From Bacteroidota bacterium (GTDB taxonomy: Bacteria > Bacteroidota > Bacteroidia > Bacteroidales > FEN-979): a stretch of 12,753 bases of DNA. Positions within the stretch are counted from its first letter, which is position 1. Each line of letters begins with the position of its first letter. The stretch covers positions 1 to 12,753 of the forward strand of contig JAPLDN010000277.1 in NCBI GenBank assembly GCA_026391755.1, read 5' to 3'. A program made the position numbers and the translations under genes. This document shows, piece after piece, positions 1-7,049 of this stretch. The notes below the pieces were generated by a model. That model searched no databases and was not told the DNA's origin. It saw nothing but the letters and a program-made list of their open reading frames with translations.

Positions 1-843
1 ATACTGAAAACGCTGGGCTCCCACGCAGGTCTTGGTGGCTCTCATCACATCCACATCGGCCTGGTCGAGGGTGCTCATATAAATGTTCCGGGGATTGTTG
101 TGCTTGACTTCGAGGTTGCCCACTCCGCAACACATATCCCAGACGATATATTCGCGCTGCCAGTTTTCGCCCAGGGTTTCGGTGAGCTTGTCGTAAGCCT
201 TGTCCACCACGGCAAGTGGAGTATAGTAAGCACCTTTGAAACTGCGTTCATCGAGAGGGATCAGGCTGTCGCGGCGTTCGAGCAGGTAGTCCCGGTATTC
301 TTCTTTGGGAGGACGGTGATAGATTGCCCAGAACTGACGGTAACCTTCCTTGTTGCTGAGTTCATAAACCTTTCCGCCCAAGAGGAAAACCGGGGCATTG
401 TTCTTATGCATCAGTTCGGCAGGCAGGTTATCATGGGTGGAAACCGTGCCGTCGTTCATGATATCCGCGAAAAACAAGAGGGCATAATCTTCTTCAGCAA
501 CCCCTTTGATCTCGTTCCCTATCATAAGCACCCATTTATCGAAGACCTGTTTCAGATTGTTTGGCGTGATCTGTGTTCGGATGATATCGCCGTTCTTTAT
601 CGCATTCTTTACCGTGCTGATGAATTCCTCTTCATGGGTCAGCGCTGCCTGCACATAATGCATGAGCTGGGTGAACATGGCATAGGTGGAAATCTTCCCT
701 GTATCCTTGGCTTCAAACCAGATCTCTTTCGTCTGAATATCGATGAGATTCTTGGAATAGCCTTTTAAACCAAGGGCTTTGATGTAGGCATCCTTGACGT
801 CTTCTTCACTTTTTGCTTGCTGCAATTGTTCGAAAAGGCTCAT
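1..843 (-). CDS. Type IIG-like restriction enzyme / adenine-specific DNA methyltransferase, N-terminal part (runs off left edge)
   Basis: The reading frame is open from an ATG at 841-843 to the left edge (281 codons), so the C-terminal portion is outside the window. Residues 203-209 read KGAYYTP, the motif X-type G-x-Y/F-Y-T-P seen near the catalytic core of N6-adenine methyltransferases. Residues 234-244 read VWDMCCGVGNL, the SAM-binding motif I of that family, followed by a conserved stretch containing STLDQADVDVMRATKTC. The N-terminal part contains FEAKD (residues 43-47), which could be the E-x-K of a PD-(D/E)XK nuclease. That would make this a fused restriction-modification protein acting on DNA in the cytoplasm. 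The gap to the upstream YdeI-like gene is 47 nt and contains TAATTTG (860-854 on the minus strand), a weak Bacteroidota -7-like box. Methyltransferase identity is well supported; nuclease activity and target site are inference. The nuclease half may lack a segment (see findings). Confidence 0.85.
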   Translation of the reverse strand, partial: MSLFEQLQQAKSEEDVKDAYIKALGLKGYSKNLIDIQTKEIWFEAKDTGKISTYAMFTQLMHYVQAALTHEEEFISTVKNAIKNGDIIRTQITPNNLKQVFDKWVLMIGNEIKGVAEEDYALLFFADIMNDGTVSTHDNLPAELMHKNNAPVFLLGGKVYELSNKEGYRQFWAIYHRPPKEEYRDYLLERRDSLIPLDERSFKGAYYTPLAVVDKAYDKLTETLGENWQREYIVWDMCCGVGNLEVKHNNPRNIYMSTLDQADVDVMRATKTCVGAQRFQY

Positions 844-890
844 GAACGTTGTGCAAATTATGCGATAAAGTTAAATACTTTTATGATCTT

Positions 891-1472
891 TCACTGATCA
901 TTCAATCCTTTGCCATTTAGAATTTGCTTTATGTATTTTTCAACCCTTGACTCCCGGGTTTTGGATTGTTTGGGTTGAGAAAAATAAAAAATATATGCTC
1001 TTTGCCTCCCCGGTGTCAATGCATTAAAAGCAATTTTCAAAGCAGGAATTTCATCCAATTTTGTTTGAAATTCTTCAGGAATGTAGTATTCTGAAGTCTT
1101 TTTCATTTCCACTTTCAAACCGGCTTTTTCCACTTCTATGGCTTCACGTAAATAGGCTTTCAGGGTGGGTTCCATCTCAACTATTTCCTGAAAACTGGTG
1201 AACCGGATCTGGCGTGAAGCCTGCACATTTTCTGTTTGCCGGATCAAGATACCATGGGAATCTTTTAACAAGGCCCCTTTGAAAAACAGAAGTGCGCAGT
1301 ATTCTTTAAACCCATGTATTAAAACCAGGTTTCTATTCTGAAACGTGTAACAAGGGAAACCCCATTTCAATTCCTCGGTAAGCCGGTAATCAAGAATGAT
1401 CATTCTCAATTTCCCGAATTCTTCCTGCCACTTTTTTGCTTTACCTAAAAATTCATCAACCTTAGGATTCAT
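891..1472 (-). CDS. YdeI/OmdA-type DUF1801 domain protein
   Basis: A 193-residue soluble protein of the YdeI/OmpD-associated type. The N-terminal two thirds match the DUF1801 (YdhG-like) fold: a helix with FLGKAKKWQEEFGKLR, then EELKWGFPCYTF, NLVLIHGFKEYCALLFFKGALL, then a segment on residue conversion of the ligand pocket type. The C-terminal third has the OmdA signature, with IPEEFQTKLDE followed by AFNALTPGRQRAYIFY and a basic end resembling SKTRESRVEKYI. Length is normal for the family and there is no signal peptide or membrane helix, so it should be cytoplasmic. The biochemical role of the family is not established; homologues in Bacillus have been linked to peptide resistance, but nothing here shows that. 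It lies between a methyltransferase gene and a restriction enzyme gene on the same strand, with no evident functional link. The ATG follows 1 nt after the TAG of a tiny upstream ORF. Confidence 0.85.
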   Translation of the reverse strand: MNPKVDEFLGKAKKWQEEFGKLRMIILDYRLTEELKWGFPCYTFQNRNLVLIHGFKEYCALLFFKGALLKDSHGILIRQTENVQASRQIRFTSFQEIVEMEPTLKAYLREAIEVEKAGLKVEMKKTSEYYIPEEFQTKLDEIPALKIAFNALTPGRQRAYIFYFSQPKQSKTRESRVEKYIKQILNGKGLNDQ

Positions 1473-1473
1473 T

Positions 1474-1560
1474 CTATATGTGATTTATTAGTGTCTGCGG
1501 ATGGCTTTGCAGGGTAAGGATGCATAGTATCAGGTTCAGGAATAGGAAGGGTTTTATCAT
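1474..1560 (-). other. Tiny ORF resembling a bare signal peptide (28 aa), possible gene remnant
   Basis: An ATG at 1558-1560 opens 28 codons ending in TAG one nucleotide before the YdeI-like gene. The product begins MIKPFLFLNLILCILTLQ, a lysine followed by a hydrophobic core, and then stops. Its ATG overlaps the TGA of another short frame (1557-1646) as ATGA, an arrangement typical of coupled genes. It could be the 5' remnant of a secreted-protein gene that has otherwise been lost, or chance. No family was recognised. Confidence 0.25.
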
Positions 1561-1646
1561 AATTTTGAAAGTTTATCAATATTAAATTCGGGGAACCCGA
1601 AATCCTGAATAAGCCAGGCTTTGGATTTATTTACTTCGCTCTGCAA
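1557..1646 (-). other. Short frame overlapping the methyltransferase 3' end; possible gene remnant
   Basis: In the frame shifted by one base from the methyltransferase stop, translation from a TTG at 1644-1646 gives 29 codons including the protein-like stretch KSKAWLIQDFGFPEFNIDK, ending in a TGA that overlaps the next ATG. The composition looks more like a real protein tail than random sequence. A single-base indel near 1632 would join it to the methyltransferase as a C-terminal extension. The methyltransferase already has a normal length without it, so an independent remnant is equally possible. Confidence 0.2.
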
Positions 1647-2466
1647 TCAGTGTCAATGCCTTTCCTTCAATGATTATTTCCTTTACCCGGAAGCCCGTCA
1701 GCTTTAAAAACAGTAAGATCTCATCCTTTGTAAAAGCTCTCAATGTTGTTACATTACTTCGCTCTGCAATCAGTGTCAATGCCTTTCCTTCAATGATTAT
1801 TTCCTTTACCCGGAAGCCCGTCAGCTTTAAAAACAGTAAGATCTCATCCTTTGTAAAAGCTCTCAATGTTGTTACATCATCATACTCAGATATTTTATTA
1901 TCCTGCTCAATAATATACCTGGCATGCCAGTCATAGGTCCAGCCGGTTGAGAGGTTTTTATTTAGTTTACTTATCCTCCTGATCTTTTTATTTTCGTGGT
2001 CGATGGTCTGTTCAAAATCATTAAAATTGTCAAATATCCCATTTGCTTCGAAAACGCCAAAAATAAACAAGCCATCAGGCCTAAGTGCCCTGTGCACACC
2101 GTTTAAGGTGTCGAGGATTCCTTTATTTTCTATTACATAAGCGATTGAACGTCCTGTTATGAGAATAGCGTCAAATTGCCCGTCAAATGATAAGTTTCGC
2201 ATGTCGCATTGAGTGAACCTGTCTGAATTTGTTTCCTTCCTTGCAATGTCCAGCATTTCATCAAACAAATCCAGACCAAGATAGTCGTATCCGTTTTTCA
2301 GGAATCTGCGGGCAAGCATGCCTGAACCACAGCCGATCTCTAAGATGTTCCTGCATTTGCTGCTTTGCAGGATTTTATCGTAGAAATCAAACTCCTTATC
2401 GTAATCAAAGATATGCTTATACATTTCATGATAAATGGTCGCTAGTTTTGAATAGAGTTGTGTCAT
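1627..2466 (-). CDS. Class I SAM-dependent methyltransferase with duplicated C-terminus
   Basis: A soluble class I (Rossmann-fold) methyltransferase. Motif I is ILEIGCGSG at residues 41-49. The acidic residue closing strand 2 is in GLDLFDEML (64-72), and the post-motif CDMRNLSF (87-94) and strand 4 FDAILITGRS (98-107) follow in the expected order. The substrate cannot be read from the sequence. The normal protein would end after about 238 residues with ALTLIAERS. Here residues 198-238 are repeated almost exactly as 239-279 because of a perfect 123-bp in-frame tandem duplication (1631-1753 and 1754-1876). The duplicated part is the last helix and strands of the fold, so the extra copy is probably a dangling tail rather than a new domain. 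The ATG at 2464-2466 is preceded by a purine stretch AAGAG. It lies 52 nt downstream of the FISUMP gene on the same strand. Confidence 0.9.
   Translation of the reverse strand: MTQLYSKLATIYHEMYKHIFDYDKEFDFYDKILQSSKCRNILEIGCGSGMLARRFLKNGYDYLGLDLFDEMLDIARKETNSDRFTQCDMRNLSFDGQFDAILITGRSIAYVIENKGILDTLNGVHRALRPDGLFIFGVFEANGIFDNFNDFEQTIDHENKKIRRISKLNKNLSTGWTYDWHARYIIEQDNKISEYDDVTTLRAFTKDEILLFLKLTGFRVKEIIIEGKALTLIAERSNVTTLRAFTKDEILLFLKLTGFRVKEIIIEGKALTLIAERSK
1631..1876. repeat. Perfect 123-bp direct tandem duplication (2 copies)
   Basis: Positions 1631-1753 and 1754-1876 are identical base for base by eye; the match stops at 1630/1753 on one side and 1755/1878 on the other. The period, 123, is a multiple of three, so the methyltransferase frame is kept. 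Complete identity over 123 bp implies a very recent duplication or an assembly error. Confidence 0.97.
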
Positions 2467-2518
2467 ATACTCTTATTGATTTATATGTTTTATCAGATAA
2501 TCACACGATAATTTCCTG

Positions 2519-3244
2519 TTATTTATCTCTGAGACAACGCACCGAGAACCCCACCCATTTCGGGTGGGTGCCGCGGTTAATATCCTCCATTCCATAGATC
2601 AGGTTCCTGAACCAGGCTCCCGGCTCATTGTACATGGTGCTGGTCCACCAGAATCCGCTTCTTCCCTTCAGGAAGTAACGGCCGTTGCTTCCCCGCTCAC
2701 CACCCGGCAGAGCTTTAAACCCCAGATCATCGGTACCGTTCCCATCTGAACTCCATCCTGAAACTGCCATAAGCCGTTGTCCTGCATCATGTCCACGCCC
2801 TGCTGATCTGTCCCAGGCAGGGTTACCGATACCATCTCGTGTATCGGCATAACCCTCGAGAATTTTCCACTCTTCATCCGTAGGTACTCTCCAGCCATCG
2901 GGGCAAAGAAGGCCTGTGCTCAGAGCATACCAGTTGTAAAGCGCCCCGTAGACAAGGGAATTGTTTTCATTATTGTTGTACCAGCAATATGCTCCGGTAA
3001 TCAAGGTAGTCCATACAGTGCTGTCGCTGATGCAGGGAATTTTTATGCCGTTATTGTACGAGGTGGTTTTCAGATTTTCAGCCATCCATTCGTATTGGCC
3101 GATTAGTACCGTTTTATAGACATTGCCGTCAATATCTCTGACCTTGTTTCCATTATCTGCCTGGGCAAGTGCTGATGAAATGCATACCAGCAGGAAAGAT
3201 GATATTATGAACTTTGTTTCATTGAACGTCGAATATGCTTTCAT
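2519..3244 (-). CDS. Secreted FISUMP (Fibrobacter major paralogous domain) protein
   Basis: A 241-residue exported protein. Residues 1-28 form a signal peptide (lysines at 2 and 11, hydrophobic FIISSFLLVCISSALA). The mature part is a single FISUMP domain: DIDGNVYKTVLIGQYEWMAENL at its start, YGALYNWYAL in the middle, LCPDGWRVPTDEEWKILEGY, then DDLGFKALPGGER, GFWWTSTM and the closing VGFSVRCLRDK. This C-type-lectin-like family is abundant in Bacteroidota and Fibrobacterota and is thought to be on the cell surface; no ligand is known. The start at 3244 is chosen because it gives the signal peptide and because its ATG overlaps the TGA of the upstream membrane-protein gene (ATGA), implying translational coupling. 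The same frame stays open further upstream, but that stretch lies inside the upstream gene. Confidence 0.9.
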   Translation of the reverse strand: MKAYSTFNETKFIISSFLLVCISSALAQADNGNKVRDIDGNVYKTVLIGQYEWMAENLKTTSYNNGIKIPCISDSTVWTTLITGAYCWYNNNENNSLVYGALYNWYALSTGLLCPDGWRVPTDEEWKILEGYADTRDGIGNPAWDRSAGRGHDAGQRLMAVSGWSSDGNGTDDLGFKALPGGERGSNGRYFLKGRSGFWWTSTMYNEPGAWFRNLIYGMEDINRGTHPKWVGFSVRCLRDK

Positions 3245-3474
3245 TTTGTTTTTGGTTTCCGGCTGGTAAGCCAGGCGATGAATGAATACACCGCCACAAT
3301 TATCATCAGGCTGATAATGAAAGGTCTCAGGGTATCGCTTGCCGAATGCGACCTGCTGTCGATGTCGATGAATATATATACTGCATAAGCAAGACCTGAA
3401 ATTAAGATCAACCACCCGACCAGGGATGTTGGCAGGAAGAATATTCCGTATTGTCTGAACCAGGGTAATTTCAT
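3241..3474 (-). CDS. Small two-helix inner-membrane protein
   Basis: A 77-residue protein with two hydrophobic segments, about residues 13-34 (PTSLVGWLILISGLAYAVYIF) and 50-68 (RPFIISLMIIVAVYSFIAW), separated by the polar stretch DIDSRSHSASDTL. It ends in the basic SRKPKTK, which should be cytoplasmic. I recognise the pattern (MKLPWF start, D-x-x-S-H-S-x-S-D-T-L loop) from unnamed small membrane proteins of Bacteroidota, but know no function. The TGA overlaps the ATG of the FISUMP gene by ATGA, so the two are probably translated together. The 59-nt gap to the RDD-protein gene upstream contains the inverted repeat AAGTGA-CT-TCACTT (3509-3522), too short to call a terminator. Confidence 0.8.
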   Translation of the reverse strand: MKLPWFRQYGIFFLPTSLVGWLILISGLAYAVYIFIDIDSRSHSASDTLRPFIISLMIIVAVYSFIAWLTSRKPKTK

Positions 3475-3533
3475 GATACATCTGATTTAATGGCGTTGAA
3501 TTCTATGTAAGTGACTTCACTTTGATCTTATCA

Positions 3534-5336
3534 TTATTCATACCGTTTGATGGTTGTTATATAAGTTAAGAGGCAAAGAAGCAAGGTAACCGCAATGATG
3601 ACCGACAAACCAACGTTCAGGATAAGATTGTAATACAGTGCATAAGGTATATCCCTGGATCCAGTTTTACCATTATAAGAACTGATATACTCTTTAATCC
3701 CTTCTTTATACGATTCGCTTATGCAGGAAGATCTTCTCAGCAAGGTGTCTTTAAAATGATATAACATGTACGGGAAGCCGTCTTTCTGAATATGCTGTTC
3801 CAGGGGTTTGTAAAAAATAAACCCTGTAAACACATCTTTGTACTTTAATTCGGATGAGGAATTCCACAGAAAGTCATCAAAATAATCGTTGCCAAACGGA
3901 CTGTTTTCAAAATCAAAGCCCGCATCGGGATTCCCGGCTATATCAAAGGCTTTATCCCATTTTCCATGCTGAGCAGGACCGAAACAGGTAGTGTAAAGAC
4001 CAAGAGGCCCCCGGTTGATGATCACATTGCAGACCTTCCCCGGAAGGGAATCCATGAGGATTGCCGTTGTATAACGGTCATTGAAGTAATGCCCGGTCTT
4101 TACTCCATGCCTGTCCCTGATGAGGCCATAACCATGCATCCAGTTCATGATCACAAGTCCTTTATTCCTGTTTTCATTTTTTGCCGCTTTATCCCTGTAT
4201 ATTGATGTTATACGGTCGGCCATGATCTTGTCCCGCTTCTCCTTGCGGGGCAGGTCCTGATATTTTGAGGCGGTCATTTTAACCCAGTCCACGGATATGT
4301 CGGTGCAATACCAATTGATTTTTAAGCTGTCAGCCGAATGCGTATTGATGTTATTCACGAATTTCAGGAAATCAAACAGGTTTGTATTACCCCATAGAGG
4401 CCATAGACCATCGGTATTCGTCTCCAGCCAGGCCGTGGCTTTGTTCAGGGTATCTTCATTCGGGAATGCCGTATTCAGATAATGCGTAAGACTGTCCTGG
4501 TACGTTTGAGAAATTAATTCAGTGTAAAGATTCCCAACTTTAACGGCAAACCTGGGGTCGCCGACTATTTTGGATATCAGTTCATACTGGGTAACCTCAG
4601 GATGAAGTCTTTCATCCAGAACTACCAGATCGTATTTTTCAAACAATCCGAAAACATACTCCACAGGATCGGCCGAATGCGTTTTAATAAAGTCGGCATA
4701 CTTTTTTGTTTCGGCATTAACAGGATATTCGGGGATGCTTCTTGTCCAGAAGTGATTCCGGTCATTGCTGCAATACGAGATCTTAATGCAGATTGTAAGT
4801 ACAAATATTCCTGAAATTGCAAGGAATGAGGCCAGGTGGATGAGGCGGTGTCTTTCCCTGTTTTTAATTATTTTTGTAGAAGAAGCCAGTTCCCACCAGG
4901 GTCTTTTAAAGATGAAAAGCAGAACCAACATTGTTAACACAATGATAACTAAAGCTGCTAACGTAGTCCATACCTGATATTTCAAATAAAAATGAAGACG
5001 ATTGATGACAAGGGAGGGGATAAGCAGCAGGAAGATGAATTTGCTTACCACTTCCCTGATAACGATCTGCCTTTGAGTAATTTTTTCGTTCTTCAGAGAA
5101 ACAAGCTGTAAGCCGGTGATAGCCTTAGCAAGGGTCCTTCCGTCGAAAAAGCGGTAGCAAACTGTATAGTAAATTATCCAGCATACGGCAAATTCAATAA
5201 ATGGATCGAAAAAGATCCATTGCATGATCAGCAGATGTGCAATGAATCCTATGCAGTATATAAATACCAGGTCAATCCAGGTGGAAAAGGCTCTCCGCCA
5301 GAATATGATTTTTATGCTGTCTTGATTTTCCAGCAC
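3534..5336 (-). CDS. RDD-family membrane protein with large Ere/TIKI-like extracytoplasmic domain
   Basis: A 600-residue protein. Residues 8-150 are an RDD domain with membrane segments and the family landmarks FWRRAFSTWID near the start and DGRTLAKAITGLQLV at 65-79. Another membrane helix follows at about 167-187 (HLASFLAISGIFVLTICIK). Residues about 190-565 are predicted to lie outside the cytoplasmic membrane, and a last helix (about 568-592, LILNVGLSVIIAVTLLLCLL) anchors the C-terminus. The outer domain begins with YDLVVLDERLHPEVTQ (235-250) and later has VIMNWMHGYG. A strand followed by an acidic-E-R-x-H motif and a later N-x-x-H resembles erythromycin-esterase/ChaN/TIKI-type domains; this is my inference, without a search. 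The start is GTG (5334-5336), 1 nt after the stop of the barrel-protein gene, so the two are surely co-transcribed. RDD domains are often associated with transport. Confidence 0.8.
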   Translation of the reverse strand: MLENQDSIKIIFWRRAFSTWIDLVFIYCIGFIAHLLIMQWIFFDPFIEFAVCWIIYYTVCYRFFDGRTLAKAITGLQLVSLKNEKITQRQIVIREVVSKFIFLLLIPSLVINRLHFYLKYQVWTTLAALVIIVLTMLVLLFIFKRPWWELASSTKIIKNRERHRLIHLASFLAISGIFVLTICIKISYCSNDRNHFWTRSIPEYPVNAETKKYADFIKTHSADPVEYVFGLFEKYDLVVLDERLHPEVTQYELISKIVGDPRFAVKVGNLYTELISQTYQDSLTHYLNTAFPNEDTLNKATAWLETNTDGLWPLWGNTNLFDFLKFVNNINTHSADSLKINWYCTDISVDWVKMTASKYQDLPRKEKRDKIMADRITSIYRDKAAKNENRNKGLVIMNWMHGYGLIRDRHGVKTGHYFNDRYTTAILMDSLPGKVCNVIINRGPLGLYTTCFGPAQHGKWDKAFDIAGNPDAGFDFENSPFGNDYFDDFLWNSSSELKYKDVFTGFIFYKPLEQHIQKDGFPYMLYHFKDTLLRRSSCISESYKEGIKEYISSYNGKTGSRDIPYALYYNLILNVGLSVIIAVTLLLCLLTYITTIKRYE

Positions 5337-5337
5337 T

Positions 5338-5997
5338 TCACTTTTTTATATTCTTCTTTAAGGGAGTAATCTTAAAAATTAAACCAATATGCGTACTGAG
5401 ATTATTCCATACATAATTCGTGACCCAGTTTGTTGAGGAACCGGGTCCACTAAGCTTATAACCTGTTTGGGATATCATATAATCGAGGGTATAATATAAT
5501 CCAAACCTCCCCTCAGTGTCAAAATAAAGATTATATCCGAGGCCGATCACATTGTTGATATACATGTCTGTTTCGGTGTAGTGGTCAGCCGGGATGCCCG
5601 ATGATGAAGAGATATCATATCCTGCTTTAAATCTGAGATACTGGAAGGAGTAATGAATGAAGAGGTTTTCCCTGTAATATGCATTGAATACATAGAATTT
5701 ATAACCGGCTATGGCACCAAGGGATGGATAAATGTTATTGTCGGTAAAATACAAGGCTCCGGTTGACATGGGGCACACAAGACCGGCTGAGAATTCATGT
5801 CGGCCAACCTGTATATAAGGCGCAATATAAACCACGCTGATATATTTTGTAAGGTAATCCTTGGTGGCAGGGAAGTTCGTAAACCCACCTGCAGAGATTC
5901 CGAAATCCTGTTTAACCGGATCGGATTGGGAAAACAGTTTGGTTGAAATTGAAATCAATAACTGTATGGTTAACAGCAGGGCAAAAACCTTCTTCAT
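5338..5997 (-). CDS. Outer-membrane beta-barrel-like protein
   Basis: A 219-residue exported protein with a signal peptide at 1-23 (MKKVFALLLTIQLLISISTKLFS). The mature part consists of alternating hydrophobic/polar stretches rich in Tyr, Gly and aromatic residues, such as YIAPYIQVGRHEFSAGLV, NLFIHYSFQYLRFKAGY, NNVIGLGYNLYFD and RFGLYYTLDYMISQTGYKL. This is the pattern of a small 8- to 10-stranded outer-membrane barrel. The end, HIGLIFKITPL, resembles a last strand but is followed by a lysine-rich tail rather than a terminal Phe. No specific family was recognised. It is the first gene of the tightly packed cluster leading into the RDD-domain gene and follows a 76-nt gap containing an AT-rich palindrome that could carry its promoter or end the preceding transcript. 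Confidence 0.7.
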   Translation of the reverse strand: MKKVFALLLTIQLLISISTKLFSQSDPVKQDFGISAGGFTNFPATKDYLTKYISVVYIAPYIQVGRHEFSAGLVCPMSTGALYFTDNNIYPSLGAIAGYKFYVFNAYYRENLFIHYSFQYLRFKAGYDISSSSGIPADHYTETDMYINNVIGLGYNLYFDTEGRFGLYYTLDYMISQTGYKLSGPGSSTNWVTNYVWNNLSTHIGLIFKITPLKKNIKK

Positions 5998-6032
5998 CTT
6001 GTTGGGTTTTTATCATGTTAAATAATAACGCT

Positions 6033-6057
6033 CAAATAAAACAGATTGTTTTATTTG
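6033..6057. promoter_or_regulatory. AT-rich perfect palindrome between the DUF1295 and barrel genes
   Basis: CAAATAAAACA (6033-6043), a GAT spacer and TGTTTTATTTG (6047-6057) are perfect 11-bp inverted repeats. It lies in the gap after the DUF1295 stop and before the barrel-protein ATG, both minus strand. Read on the minus strand, the distal arm ends in TTTATTTG, close to the Bacteroidota -7 box TAnnTTTG, with a TTG about 21 nt upstream. It could therefore be a regulator site overlapping a promoter or, less likely given the AT-rich stem, a terminator. Confidence 0.4.
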
Positions 6058-6073
6058 TTTGCAAGATAATGAA

Positions 6074-7006
6074 TTACTTTTTTACCGGTCCGAAAGGGAA
6101 GAAACGCGGAACCTTTTTCTGATAATCGGGGTATTCAGGATATTTGCCTGCGCTGATCTCTTCGCTGAAGCTTGAACTGCCCTGGAATAGCACAATCAGG
6201 AGCAGGCATCCGGCAATGCTCCAGTTAAACCATTGTGAGCCTGCTGCCACGCTGAAAAGGTAAAAACACACCCAGATGGATTGTTCGGCAAAGTAGTTCG
6301 GGTGGCGGCTATACGCCCACAGTCCTTTATCGAGAAATCCTTTTTTATAGTCATCTGTAAGCTCTTCTCCTGCCTTGATTTTTGCCCGCTTTTTGCTTTG
6401 AAAATTCCACTGCTGGATATCGGCTGCGGTTTCATAGACAATGAACAAGAACATCAGCGCAGCTATGATGTAATCGAAAATTCCGATAGGCACTGTAATA
6501 TTCTGAAGGGCAACGATGGTGGGCAGGGTGAAAAGCAGAATTAGAACGAGCTGGTAACCCGAAATGAAGAAGAGGTTGAACAAGGTCCATTTCCAGCGTG
6601 GGTTGAACTCGGGTTTCTGACGCAGGACAAGCCAGCGGTAGTCTTCCTCACCGGCCCAGAAGCGCCAGCTGTAAGCTCCTTTCATAGCAAAATTAATGGT
6701 CAGCCTCAGTCCCCAGAGGCTAACCAGGATGCTCATCACGACCAGGCGCGTTGCAAAATCTCCGTATGCGGCCACGATCCATGTATAGGCAATCGGCAGC
6801 AGGCTCCAGAGCTTGTCAACCTGGCTGTTGTTATTTGTAAGCTCACCAACGATAAACGAGTAAGCGATAACAATGGCAGCAATGATGATGAGTGTATGCA
6901 AAGCTTTCCACTCCAATGGACCGGGAGCTGTGCCAAAGAAGTAGCTGAATACGGGAACGGCCAGCAGGGTAATTCCCAATAAGATTGCAGTTGTTATGAT
7001 TTTCAT
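6074..7006 (-). CDS. DUF1295 / steroid 5-alpha-reductase-like membrane protein
   Basis: A 310-residue integral membrane protein with about seven hydrophobic segments, beginning ITTAILLGITLLAVPVFSYFF and ALHTLIIIAAIVIAYSFIVG. The C-terminal third has the DUF1295 / isoprenylcysteine-methyltransferase-like signature: GLWAYSRHPNYFAEQSIW, then FQGSSSFSEEISAGKYPEYPDY and KKVPRFFPF. The RHPNYF motif is part of the cofactor-binding region in this superfamily (SAM or NADPH, depending on subgroup). Which one applies here, and the lipid or steroid substrate, cannot be told. The start at 7006 is preferred to upstream in-frame ATGs because those lie inside clpB and would add a non-membranous tail; an AAGGA sits 11 nt before it. 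The gene follows clpB by 43 nt on the same strand and may be co-transcribed with it. Confidence 0.88.
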   Translation of the reverse strand: MKIITTAILLGITLLAVPVFSYFFGTAPGPLEWKALHTLIIIAAIVIAYSFIVGELTNNNSQVDKLWSLLPIAYTWIVAAYGDFATRLVVMSILVSLWGLRLTINFAMKGAYSWRFWAGEEDYRWLVLRQKPEFNPRWKWTLFNLFFISGYQLVLILLFTLPTIVALQNITVPIGIFDYIIAALMFLFIVYETAADIQQWNFQSKKRAKIKAGEELTDDYKKGFLDKGLWAYSRHPNYFAEQSIWVCFYLFSVAAGSQWFNWSIAGCLLLIVLFQGSSSFSEEISAGKYPEYPDYQKKVPRFFPFGPVKK

Positions 7007-7049
7007 GCGCCTGAAATCCTTGTGTTGAAAAAGGGCGCAATATACTTCA

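Noticed and set aside
100..768. 222-codon plus-strand ORF at the left end
   Set aside because: It is the antisense shadow of the restriction-modification gene, whose minus-strand translation has clear methyltransferase motifs.
3245..3481. 79-residue N-terminal extension of the FISUMP protein
   Set aside because: It would hide the signal peptide and it overlaps the small membrane-protein gene in a different frame.
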